DNA of 64,000 nucleotides from Caprimulgus europaeus. Its lineage: Eukaryota > Chordata > Aves > Caprimulgiformes > Caprimulgidae. Location of the stretch: the NCBI GenBank assembly GCA_907165065.1, contig OU015533.1:27792578-27856577 (forward strand), given 5' to 3'. Made by a program: the position numbers and the translations under genes. The notes below the pieces were generated by a model. It saw only the letters and a list, made by a program, of their open reading frames with translations, was not told where the DNA came from and did not search any database. Positions 1 to 12,774 of the stretch are shown here, piece after piece. The stretch's first letter is position 1. Every line of letters starts with the position of its first letter.

Positions 1-3000
1 GTACTAAATGTTCTTGTAGTTTCTCTAAAAACATTAGGGGTATGGAAAATGACAATTTATTTTGACTCCAAAGTCTGTGCTTACAAAAAATATTTGTAAA
101 AAATATAGCAGATTTGTTCAGTAGATGTATGTGGAAAATTTTGAAGGAAATTCCTTGTTATGAACACTTTTTTGTTTTGGGCAAATTGTAAGTGTTTAGT
201 CCTTTATAAAGGAAGAGGAATGCAGTTGCATTTGTGTGGCACTTTGTCTTGGACCTTGTCTCTGGTTTTGGGGTTTGTGGGTTGTTTTTTTTTCCTTTTT
301 TTCCCTCTATCCCAGTTTATCTTAGAAACTTTATTTTATACTGTAATAGGAATAGGGTTAATCCGTAGTCTTTGTTTTACCTACACAATTCTAAGCTCTG
401 TTTTTAAGTACTTTTTTGCTAGGAAATGTTTTAACTATGCATTCCCATACTTGTCTCGGTTTTGCTCAGTCAGCTACAGTGTGTTAGCGAGCTTTTACGT
501 TATCTTGGAAACTGATGTATTTCAGTGAACTGCATTCAGCCTTCAGGTTTGTCCACCATGATATCATGCTAGAAAAGGAGTATATAACTTGATACACTGC
601 TTTTTCATTAGTCTTGTGTGAGTTTATGGGTAACTGACTCATTTATAGGAAGACAGGTCACATAAGCAGAGGGAGTAAAGAAAAGGGAAGGAGACAAATT
701 ATTAAAAAAAATCTGTATAAACCAAACTCTGTTACTGACTTAATGACACTGGTGATGGTATTTCATTGAGACTGGAAATAGCTTTCAAGTGGCAGAATTT
801 TGGGTCTCTTAACTATCAGGAATTGAAAGTTAAAAAATGCCTGCCTTTTTATCACGTTTCCATAAAATATCTGCTTGCTGTGCTGCATTGTAGTCACTAG
901 TGTTGATGTAATGAGATTTTAGTAGATTGCCAGTCTCCTTTTCTCTTTCTAACAGGTGTTTATAGTCCAAACAGAGAAACTGCCATTGGATTTAGTCAGA
1001 CTTACGATACAGAAGGTCTTATAGGACACTATGTGCTTATGTAACCTGAAAAAGAAATTTTGGAGCCCTTTGTTATTTTTAAGAAGTATACTGCTGCCAG
1101 TAGCTTGGGCTTTTGGCTGAATATTAAGTTACCTGATGTTAATGTGTTTCAGGGGCGCTCCATTGAAGGGTAGAGCTGGATAAAACTGGTAGAGATTCAG
1201 TAGGCAAAATGAGAATAACTCATCCTGGAAATACTGCAGTTCGGACTTCAGTATATGTGGTAGTACAGAGTTTTCACTTTTGTCTCCCAGATCATATGTA
1301 TCAAGTTCTGAGTACTATTCAGTTGCTATCACTTGAGAGACAGCAAAGATTTTGTAATAACTGAGTGTTAAAAGAGTCATAGAAGGAAGCCATTGAAAAG
1401 CAGTACTGAGTTCTTAATAGTGACTGCTTCCTATTGCTCTTTGCCCAGCTGAAGATGAACTCTGAGTAGTCTTATATGAATTTGTGAAGAAAGAATTTAA
1501 ACCCCAAATAGTATTTTCTGTGTTTTTATTTCAAACTTGGAAAGCACCATATAGTATGGTAGTCTTAATGTTAAAAAAAAAAAAAAAAAAATCCTTCTGG
1601 TGTAGGATGGAACTGGGAGGTGTTTTTCCTTGCTGCATAAAATGCAGCTGAAATACTTTTTTTCTAAGTATTTGAAAATGGAGGGTTGTGTTCACTGCTA
1701 TTTTCTTGAAAACTTAATGTTTTTGTTTTTAACAGATACAGTTATTTGGGAATAATGGTTCATCTTCTGTAACTATACTTTCCTCCTTACTTGTTCAGTA
1801 TGCTGGGCCAGTTGAATTGCACCATACTGGGCAGAGACTCGCATCGGGCCACTGAAGCAGCACGTTTCCTCCCCCGTTGAGCAGAACATTCTTTAGGCTT
1901 TCCTAATGATGCTAATGTCATAACTGCAGCTTTCCTAGGCATGAAGACCTATTGCTTCATTATTGAAAACTCCCTCTAGCCCCCTATTAAGATGTTTGTG
2001 TTTCATCCTTAATGAATATGATAACACTAAAGGTCTTGAGCAATTAGCATTGTTGAGAACAGATTCTGCTTTGTATTTTTGTATTTTGTTGTTGAGTCTT
2101 GCTTATGCATAAAGATATACCCATTTTATGTCACAGAACTGACTAAAGAGAAATTATGGGCTCATGTGAATGACTTGTTGATAGAAATGGGCTTCTAAAT
2201 TCCACTGAGCAGGTAGTGCCCTAGGTAGACTGGTGAACTGAGGAAGCTGCTTCATATGAATAATTTAGAAAATCAGCACGTTACAAGAACTTTTGGGGAA
2301 AAAAGTCTATGCAGTACTTACATAGTATCTTCCTTAATAAAAGCATTTTTTGTTCCCCTCAAGTTATATGTTGTTGTGGTAGTTCTGTAAGTTGTATCAT
2401 CAGTACTTCGTTGCTTACATAGGATTACTTAAATAACTTATTTGTAAATAAAACTTCATATTATAAGAAATTACTGATTTCACTGAATAGGACTTTTTTG
2501 ACTGTTGTCCTCACTTTAAAGAGGAAGTATATAATCCTTGGTTCTTTAAATGTTACTTTCTTATGCCTAGTGATTGTGGTATAGGTATCTCCATTAAGTG
2601 AACTGTTGTAATGGTTTAATGTCTTCAAAATTGGTCTGTCTTTCCAGTGTAAACTTGTAATTTTTATACCACCAGTACATCCATTCAGAACTCACGGCTT
2701 GGCTTTGTTGTGGTAGGTACCATAGCACTATTCCAGTGCTTAGATTTGCTCTTGGGAATGCTTCTGAATTGGGAGGTTTAGATGAGTTGCTCATTGGTTT
2801 CGAGAGGATGCACTGGCAGCGTTTATTGCCACAGTGAGACCTCTTACTTCAATGCTTTTCTTTATTGGTTATTACATGTATGAAAAAGAAAACTACAGAA
2901 AGCTTGAATGAGCATGCTTCTTACAGCTGGTGATTAAGGATAGCCTTTGTATGAATGGTAGACAGGGAGGAAGGTGAATGGTTGTAATCTAACAAAGGCT

Positions 3001-6000
3001 TCTATCTGGAATCACAAACTCCAGTCTGATGGGTAGAGACTTAACAGCTGGAGCTGGCTCTGTTCAGGTTCTTCTTCCCCCCACCCCTGCCTGGGGGTTT
3101 GACCTCCAAGATGAAGCTCCACTGAGCCAAATGGTTTTGCAGTACAGTTTATCTGCTAGGATGTTTTCCAGATCCCCCCCAAAATACTAGCTATTAGTGC
3201 ACCTTAACATGCACCCTCCCTATCATTTTCCTTTTCAAAAATATGGTAATTTCTCAATCAGTAGAAGAAAATGGCATGCTTGGACTAAAGGAGACTTTGG
3301 TATAAACCAAAGAAGCTCTGAGACCTTAATTTCTGGAAAATTGTGTGGCTTTATTTTTTTTTTTTCTTTGACTAATCAGCTCCTCCCTTCGCTAAAACCT
3401 TGGCTCATTCTACAGTTGAGGTTTATTTCTTTTAATGTTGCATGGATTTATGCCTTCCCATTTCCTGTGAAAGGTGGTGGTAAAGAAGTTGGTGTTTTCA
3501 GATTTCTCCGAAAGCTACCGTTACAAAGTTCTGTCCTTCCAGTAAGTAGATGGGTAATGTTCAGCTGCTGCAGAAGGTGACTGGTTGAAAAGATGCATGT
3601 ACCTGCTCTGTGGCTGTTCTCTTGGCTGCTGTGCCTGTGAGGCAGGCAGACTTAAGTTAAGTTTATAAATTTTGGTGATGTCCATATAGATAGCTCCTTA
3701 TTTATGATTCTACTTAAACTAAAAGTTTTGAGGGCATATAGTCTTTCCTGGGTTTTTATCTTTTTTTGTTAGTCTTGCAGTGCTGGATGTCATTAATGGT
3801 GATAAGGCTAGAATTTAATGTGGAAGGTTTGTGATATAATTCTGCCATTTTTCTATGTTTTAAGGAGTCCAACTACTACTGAACATAGGTACCATTCACT
3901 TTGGTTCCTGCAGGCCAGGCATTTTTTGTTAAATGCAGTTCTCAGTGTCACAATTGGTCTGCTGTGACCTTTGCCTAAACTGACTGTGATATTTTTTTTA
4001 ATAATCCCTAGTGAAACTAGCTTGGTGATGAATTTGATGGATAGTATTTTGAGTGTTACGGAGCTTTCCACTAACTTTTTCTGCTTGCCAACTTTTTTCA
4101 ATTCTGAGCACAAGCCAGAAAGAGAAACCAGGCTGCAAACTTCAGCCTTAAGACTGTTACTAGTGAAAGTGTTGCCTGTAGACTGATTTGGATACGGAAG
4201 TTTTGTAAGTGATGAGTTTTATGAATAAGGAAGATAGTATGTGACCTGGAACTCAACAAACTTCTTTGGTAGCTTGCCAGAATTGTGTGTGGTGTCTAAC
4301 CCAGCAACTCCTGCCTAGATCAGCTGCAGAATGTCTTTCCTGTGGATCCTTGGTTGAGCAGCTATTGAAATTCCCATTCTGCCAGCTGTAACCTTTTATA
4401 TGAGGCTTTCTTAACTAGTTCAGTAAGGATTTTGGTGGAGAGTTCTCCTCTCAGAATTTTTCTTATATTTATCATAGATGGTAGACACCACAAAGGTGGG
4501 CCAGAAGTACAGTAGTGCAGAGGTAGGGGAAGCAATAAACAAGGCAACTTGTGACAGTGTGGCTGTAGCTCTGCTAAAAATAGAAAAAATTCAGGGGTTC
4601 TACAAATGTGATCAAGGTAAGATTGCTGCTTTGCAACAGTTTAAGCCTTGAAAAGCTTAGTCATACCTTTTCCCTTTCACAGATAGTAAGGCATAGGCAG
4701 TTGTGTAATGAAAACTGTTCCTCAGTCCAGGACAGAACCAAGTGGGCAACTTCCTCTATTGATCCTCTAGCCTGTCTCATACTTTGTCATCAGTAAATTA
4801 GTTGATCATAACTGCATCTCACTTGTACACTTTTTTAACTTAAACAAGCTTCTGCTTTTAAAAGAAATAATCTTGATGTCTTCCATTCACTAAAGTTGTT
4901 TCTTTAAATAAGTTCTTACCAGTTATGTTACTTACTTGAATTGTGACTTAGTCTACATAAAAGCCTGTATTGAAACCAGAATTCCTACAGGAAGTCTTTT
5001 TGCTGAGTAAAGACTCCAAAGGGCTTGTATTTAGGGGGAAAAAACCTAGTATTTGTTAAGCTTGCAGGAAAAAAATGAAGCAAATACATTATTGGATCAA
5101 TCAAATGTCTATATATAGTGAACTCTATGAAAATGCAGTTTACGTCCAAACCACATCCTTTTCACTCATGTTGAGTTAAAAAGTTGTTTGCTGTAACAAT
5201 GATTTTTGTTAAGGTATAATGCTTTTTTCCTAATAAATAAAATAATGGGCTACATTAAGGGCTTGTCAGCAATCTATTGGATTGTTTTTTCAAGCTGATT
5301 TATTTCATACTGAGTAAGGACTTCTAAATCTGAGGAAATACCTGGTCTGCTCTAGTGTGCCAAAGATGTGTCATACTTTGCTTTGACTCTTTTTGGCTTC
5401 AATTGTATTTTCCTTAGATTAGTTGCTCTACTTAGGTTTTCTGTAGAAGTTGTCTTTGTCTTTTCCTTTAGGTTGTCACCCTCCTTCCCCTCCCCATTCT
5501 GTAGGATAGGTTACAACAGTATACTCATACCAAATTTACTTTATTGGCATATTTTTCAGAAGTCTGTTTTTAGCAGTTGCCTTATTTAATATATGTGCCA
5601 TCTGGGGTTTTTTTAGCTGATGTTGGAAATTTGACTGTCATCTCTGCTTCTGGAACCTCAACCTGTTCTTTGTATGCCCAAACAATAGAAGACTGGAAAA
5701 AGATTGCTTTCTTGAATTGAATCTTCCTGTGTCTTGTGTGGGGTAGAAAGACTTGCTGAGATTTTTCAAGGATTGAAGGGCGTTAACATGCTCAGCTCCC
5801 ATGGAATTAGGCTTGTTTGAGAAACCTAGCTGCTGCCAATTCACAATTAATTTTCCCCTGCTGGCTGTAATGAAGGTATTCTGAACAACTGTTTCAGGAG
5901 TTCCTGGCATTATAAGCTACAAAAAGAAAACTCCCTGAAAGGCTGTTGGGTGACAAAAAGGAGAAGGTTCATTGTCATTTTGACATAGAGGAAGACCAAC

Positions 6001-9000
6001 ATTTGCGTAGTAGTAATCATGATGCAGGCTTCCTTAGACTGCTGTGAAAAAGGAAGGGAGATTAATTTTTTTTTTAGGGGGGTGGAGGTGGGAATAGATG
6101 TTTATGAGGGGGAAAATATAACCTAACATTAGGTTCTGTCCTGCTGATGGTAAATGATTGATCTTCTGTGTTAGGCAAGAAGATTAGCACTCAAAAATCC
6201 AGAGAATTCTTCTGTTTTAATGTTTCAGGAATGGTTACTTGGATAGCTCTCCTTCAGCTGCTGACTGATGGGGGATACTCACTTTACCTGAAAAACCCTC
6301 ACAGAAACTACGCTGTTGGCTTTACAAGTAGCAAAATTAAGTCTTTAATTTTTACTTGAAATACTCAACTCGGAAATGCTTGAAAAAACACTCGTGGCCT
6401 GTGCATTTTAAATATATTACTTCTGAGGGTTTTTTTGCTCCTTATGATTTTTGTTGTATTCAGTCTACTTGTTTTTCAAAACTGCCAACAGAACAATATT
6501 GCTCTAAACTCTTATCCTTTTCACATGCTTTGACTTGAAGTAAGATGGATCAGATGGGAGTATGGCAGTGCTGACCCTTTAATCCTTGAGTCCGGAAAAA
6601 TGTTGGTTTAGGCCATCTTCCGTTTAAATTAAATTTTGTGTTGTGGGGGAGTAATCGGCAAGTCAGAAACTGAAAGGAGAAGATGGTTTGCTTTTGTACA
6701 TGCAGTGTGCTTTTTCTTATTAAACCTTTCAAGTAGCGTTAAAAATGTAGTGCTAAAGTTGGACTGTGTCACCCTTCTCCTCACTCTCCTTGTCCCAGGT
6801 CTCTGCTAGCTGTACTTGCAATGTGGTTTCTTGTTTGTTTGGCTGCAGTAACATTCACTACCATTTAACTCTGAATAGAGGCTGAATAACCACTTTGGTT
6901 GTGGTTTTTTATATATCCTGAATTTTGCAGTTTTGAATGTTGCCATTGTATTCTTTCTTGTCTGGAAGAACAAAATATTTATTAATTGCTATCATAATTT
7001 TATTAAATAAGCCATATTCAAAGACAGTAGAACAAGAGTGGGTAGGTCTTTTTTGGTAACTTCAGATGTTTCAAATGTGACATACATCTGAAAGTATACC
7101 CACATTGTTTGTATTAGTATGACACAACTGTCTTTTGAATTAAAGGGAAGTGGAGGAGTCTGGCTTATTGTTCATACTGCAGTTCATTAATGGCTGTAGA
7201 TATGAAATGAGCATCTCACTAAATGGAAGTCTTGGTCAACCTCTGACTCTTGCCATAAAGGTTTGAGAATAGACAATAAGAAAAAAATACCAGCTTCTTT
7301 CCAGATGGCTGAATGCTTGATGTGTCTTTATGTTTAGCTGTCATTCAAATGTGAATGCTGTGGTGATTATAAGTGTCTTCCATTTTTCTGGTTTGAAATG
7401 ATCTCTTTTATGCATTGTGTGTTTAGAGATTAACAGTTTGGTTTATCAGTAGGGATTTTAGAGCAAAAAAAACCCCAATTTTGATGGTATAGCAAAATCC
7501 AGGATGATAGTGTTCTTAAGCAGACTTGACAGTGCAGGTCTTAGTTCCACGTACTATGTTATGCGCAGTAGTTGTTTTGAAATAGGTTGTAGTGGACTAT
7601 TAACTTTCTGCAGAATGTTGTTATTTCAGCTTTGAAATATCTTGTGCACGATAAGTTTCATGCTACTGTTTTTTGTTAGTGAAAAAAATGTTTTCCTGCA
7701 ATCTGGAGGGGAAAAAAACTTCGTAGAGGAGGCTTTTTGGGAAGGAGTTTCTTTTAATTGGGAAGAAAAACAAAAGCTAGATCTAGTTTTTAAACTGTGT
7801 GAATCACACTTTATACATGATATATCTAAATATATTTAGATAAATATATGAGTTAATACTCAAAGATACCAGCTCTAATTTAATGATCAAACTGTTTAAT
7901 ACTGTTGTAATGTTGCTGAAGCTCACTTACTGAATTTTCAGGCTTTTTTAATCTTGCTTTTTGTTTTGGAGCCTAACTTCATAGTTAATGTAAATAATGC
8001 AGCCAAAGCTGTTGCAGGTTCTGTAAGAGGCCAAATAACTTACCTTATGTGACCTTTATACCAGCAAATTCTGATTTTAATCATTTTTTCTATTAACTGA
8101 CAATGGCTGTGTCCTTACTTATTAGCCATTAAAAAAGAGAATCAGCTGCTTCATTGCATGTGCTCCTTTCTTTTTTTCAAAGACCGCACATAGTGATAAA
8201 ATTCAGAGAAAGCAGATTCAATTACTTTACTGAAAAGCCTTCAGCATCTTGTGGCTGAACTTGTCAGTGACTGGCTCTGCTGGTGTCTGTATCTGAGTTG
8301 GGAAACTGAGATATAATGACCTCTGTTAATGAGAGGTAACGTTACACTGGGAGTCCTGTTGACAGCGCATTGTGATAAAGCGTTCCTGTAACGTGGTTAG
8401 CCTTGAGCATTCTTGTGAGTAATGGCTGTGTTCTGTCCTCTTTGCTGCAAGCATTTCCTATAGGTCTTTGTTTAATTTTACAGCAGATTCTTACTTCTGT
8501 AGGTGCTTGAGCATGGCGTAATGTGTGTAGCTAATGTACGTGGATACAGTTGTGGAGCCCAAAGAGAATGAATGAAGCTGACTGAAAAATAAGCTGGATT
8601 CACCTGTATGAGCAACGGATGGCATCAAACTGCAAATGAAGAGGAAGGCTGTAATAGCATCTCAGGACTGTTGCAAAACACGTGCAAATACAGCATTTAA
8701 TCAAGTTTGCTGACCAGCTATTGTTTTCATTTTAAGTTTCTTGTGGGGTTGTACTGACTGGATTAAAATTGTCGAAGAAAAGTTTCCATGTGGCCCTCCT
8801 GCAATCTCTGAAAAGAAATTCCTGGTCAGAGAGTTGGAGAAAGTTGCCACAAAACAGTAACTGGAAAATGTGCCTCGGGTGTCACTTTCCACATTTGAAC
8901 TGAATGCTCCATTTACCTGTTTGTTAGCTGTTTTGCCATGACTTTTATTCTGCTTTGCCACATTCTCTTTTCTTTTAAATCCCTGAAGCTGTTCCTTTCC

Positions 9001-9817
9001 AAGTCTGTTGTGATTCCTTTTTCATTAAGATATTTGGAGGAGGAGGAGGAGGACAAAGCAGTTCCTTTTGCACTTCAGGATAAGGGGTGAGGAGAGGAAA
9101 CCCTTCTGCACACTAGTGGTATTGAATTCAGTGAAAAATGACCTCATTCTCTTTGCTGTCTTGTGTCTGGCCAAAATCCACTTCATGAGGTGTGCTTAGG
9201 CATATGGCATAAAGTTTTGATGATGTGTTAATTCTGGCATGTTCTATTTCTTCAGGTGAAGGTGGAAGTTGATCTGAGGAGTGACAATTGTCCTTGTTTG
9301 AGTTTCATCCAGTTCCATTACTTGCCTTTGCCAATATGATTAGAAGCAGCAGTTGTTTGGGCTGTGCACCAGATATATTTGCTGTATCTCAGAAGTCAAA
9401 TACTAAAACGTACCAATATTGTACAGTGGTAATATAATTTTTAGTAATATAACACAAAATGCAAGAGAGATTATATAATATTTCCCACTGTGTAATATTT
9501 TGCTGGTAAATATTTTTATTACCTTTTAAACTTCCTGCTCATTTTCTTTCAAATGATAGCGAGAACCAGTAATCTTGACTAATCAAGTTATGCAGTGCTT
9601 GTCTGTGAGTTGTGCCTTCAGAGCATTCTTGACCCAGTCATTTTTGCTACTGAGAAGCAAAGAGAGGAAGGAGACTCATTAATTTAGCGTTTCGTGAGAG
9701 AACAAAATGGCATGTAATAGCTTCATCTATTACAGACCTTGCTCCAACACCTGTATGGATGAAAGTCCTTTATTTCCCTTCCTGCACACCCAGTTCCTAG
9801 GTGATTTTTCCCTACCA

Positions 9818-9863
9818 CCCTTTTTTTCTTTTCTTTTTTTTTTTTTTCTTCCTCCTTTCTCTT
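9818..9863. repeat. Pyrimidine-only tract
   Basis: About 46 bases contain only C and T (ccctttttttcttttct, then a long T run and cttcctcctttctctt). The tract ends just before a tgtag and so resembles a splice acceptor, but no exon-like sequence follows. Confidence 0.75.
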
Positions 9864-12030
9864 GTAGTTAATTTCTGCCTCAAAGGGGCACAGCTTACAT
9901 CTTCAAATACTACTAATGCTTTGGGTATTTAAAACTACCATGACTGTCTTGGCAACATTCTAGCATTGTCCCTAGTAGCCCTATTTTGGAACGCTGTGAC
10001 CAAATGTACTGTGAAAGCTCATGTATTTCCTTTGTCTTTTGAGTGAGGAAGAAAACCCCAAATCCAGGCTTAACACTTCTCTAAAGAGAGCAATGAACTG
10101 TAACTGCTAGCAGTCTGCCAGAGAGCATGGAGAGACCTGAGCGATGCAGAGGCCTTGGAGGTGTGAGAAGGCGGTGATGGTCTGGGGTCTGACTGGCCTT
10201 ACTGACAGCACAAGTCTGCTATTGATCTGTGCCAGAAACGGGGTGGCACTGCAGCAGAAAAGTCCTACTGTTTTCTGTTAAATACTTTTGTGTGGTTGAG
10301 GGAGAAGATTTTTTTTCTTCCAAAAAATATGTAATGGCTTTCTGTGTGGAATTAAGGATATACTTCTGTAATTTACTACTATTTTTTCTTACTTAAGCTT
10401 TGTTTAAAGCTTAGTTTATGTTACAAGGTTTTGCAGGATTACAGCATAGCTGATCTGCATTGTCTTACAGACATTGGTATTCTGTTTTGTGTTTGGAGTC
10501 TGCTGTTACTCAAGCACTTGTTTGAAACTCCCAGCAGCTTCTGATAAGCATTCCTGTGTCAGCTGCAAATACATTAATCACTTTATCAAAGAAAGGCCCA
10601 AGCAGTTGTAATACAATAATCTTGGATAGTTTCTAAATGCGGGACTGAAGTGTTGGCTGCTCTCACTGTAGATGCCGAGCCATTTATCATTTTTTTTTGT
10701 TCAAGATCTGGTATACTTCAGTGCTGAGTTTGTTAGTAAGTTGCATGAATTTACAGCCAGACCATGTTTTTATCTGTAGTTGTACTGAATGGTTTAAATT
10801 TAAGGTTTCTTCAGTTTTAGCTGACAAAATAATAATATTGTTGTTCATTCACTTAACCTGGACTTTGCTTTTGAAATATGGTACTCTTGTAGATATCCCT
10901 TTCTTATTTTCGTAAGGGTTTTTTTTTTTTTTTTTTTCTCATTTTTGCACAAAAAATGGGTGGCAGTTTGAAGGAGTAACTTTGTAGTTCTGTATGCTTA
11001 CTTCTGGATTTTAAGAAACCATGGCTATGGTTCCTCAACCCCCAATGTTACCTTCAGATATCGAACAAAAAGCCAGACTCAGTGCTAATTAATTATTTGC
11101 CAGGTGTCTGTAACTGTGTACCAGTTTGTTTATTAGTATAACAACACTACTCTGAATATTGTAGCTAATATTTGACATGCAGAACTTGAGATCTGAAACT
11201 TAAAGCTTAAAATGTTGTGGTTTTACTTAGAGATGTTTTGTTCTGGAGCTGTTGTGTTAGCTTACATAGGGCTGAATCTTTTGTGTTTCTACCTTGTTGA
11301 ATGAACCTAGTCTAATGGGCTTGATGAGGTAAAGGGTATTCTGAGCTTATAACTGAAGATCAGTTTACACTTGCATTACTGCATTTTTATAGTTATCTAG
11401 GATTCAGAGCCTGGCATACAGTGCTCTCCAGTTTCAACTGAGACTTTAAGGGGAGTTTTTTGTGGTTGTTAAAACTGCAGTATGTGGACCTATGTCTCCA
11501 GCTATCTTTGCCTGCTCTGTTTTTGCACACCTGTTCTTCGCTGAAATATTCTTCTTAAATGTCAAATGTTGGAGTGTAATGTAAAAGTGGGCTTTGTGAT
11601 CCCTCTACTGATGTATGCCCTACATCATATTTTATTCCAATAATATTCAGATAGTGGGCTGTATTCAGAGAGTGGTTCTCGCTCACATTCAGATTCAGTG
11701 TAATATCAGAATGCTCTTGCTTCTTAAAAGTTCCAGTGCTGCAAATCAAATCAAAGTTTGAGTGTAATTTCAAATGTTCTGGGTCACTTTAGATTTATAT
11801 ATCTGTGTTCTGACTATTGGAAATTCCATGCTGGGGATATCTTTGTAGTTTTTCTGTTTTCCTCCTTAGACCTAATGCGGGAGATAAGTATTTCCCCCGC
11901 TGCATATTCAACTGCCAGGATAAACCAGCTTTCTCTTTTTTTCTGCTCTCTAGTGGTAGTGGAGTTCACTAGGTGGGACAGATAACTGCCTTCCCTGCCT
12001 TGTGAAAAATCAAGAGTTTCTGTTTATTAG

Positions 12031-12096
12031 TACATAGTCTTATTAATTTCTCAAAGCATAATAATGTAAAGATTGCTAAAGAACAAGAAATATTCT
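12031..12096 (+). repeat. 66-bp direct repeat, copy A
   Basis: This 66-bp segment aligns without gaps to 12709-12774 at roughly 83 per cent identity by eye. Shared blocks include attaatttctca near the start and aagaaatattct at the end. Similarity fades quickly on both sides. It is AT-rich with no reading frame of note. It could be an old local duplication or two hits of one dispersed element. Confidence 0.7.
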
Positions 12097-12372
12097 GTTC
12101 TCCTTTGCAGACACTTTATCTGAGGGCCAGAGGAGATTCCCCGTCCCTCTGTTCTGCTGTGGCCTGCAGTATGCTGATGCCAAGTGACTTGGGTGAAGGA
12201 TTCCTCCACCCATTCACCCGGCTCCCTTTGCCCTGTTTTATAACCTATCTGAAGAAGTTTCAGTGTGTGTTTGTTCTATTGTTTGTCTTCTAGGAGCTCA
12301 GAGCAGGATCATTATCTTAAAATGTGAACTGGGACATTTCAAAAACAATGAAAGTGAGGTGGCAGTGGTGTG

Positions 12373-12464
12373 TACGTAACCTGTGCGCCAGGTTGCTTGT
12401 AGCGGGCGTCTTCACCTTGAGAGACCACCCACGATGGAAGCTCTCGATGTCTTACTGTAAGGAC
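12373..12464. other. Small CpG cluster between direct repeats
   Basis: Seven CpG dinucleotides fall within about 90 bp (for example in tacgta, gtgcgcc, agcgggcgtc, ctcgatg and gacgtag), in a region where CpG is otherwise rare. No promoter, exon or known repeat was recognised. A 67-codon open frame passes through it but has no recognised similarity. The cluster may reflect a younger insertion that has not yet lost its CpGs, or a protected regulatory site. Confidence 0.4.
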
Positions 12465-12708
12465 GTAGCAATTATAACTTGTAAATGTTTGGTTTTCCAT
12501 CTACTCAAGAAAAACAGAATGTGTTAATTGTACATGAAAATGAATCAAAGAAGGAAAGAGGAAGAAAAAGAATGGGAGAAGGATGAATTTCATTCACCCA
12601 AAATGAAGTTTGCTTTATGGTGGTGTGAAGGGATAGGTGAAGGAGATGGGAGGAAGTGGTTATCAGTCCTTGCTTATGCTGTTGTGTTTTTACTCTTAGT
12701 CATAGTAG

Positions 12709-12774
12709 TACCTAGTCCTATTAATTTCTCAGACCATGATAATTTGAAGATGGCTAAAGATTAAGAAATATTCT
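12709..12774 (+). repeat. 66-bp direct repeat, copy B
   Basis: Partner of the segment at 12031-12096, in the same orientation and 678 bp downstream, with no indel between copies. The 612 bp between the copies carries a cluster of CpG dinucleotides at 12373-12464. The sequence directly after each copy is different, so this is not a simple 678-bp tandem duplication preserved end to end. Confidence 0.7.

Noticed and set aside
160-528. 122-codon open frame rich in F, L and C
   Set aside because: Its composition follows from a T-rich strand. There is no conserved motif and no splice or start context.
12347-12527. ATGAAAGTGA as the start of PARD3B (MKV...)
   Set aside because: After the first three residues the frame bears no likeness to the Par-3 N-terminus. 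Exon 1 is therefore not here.
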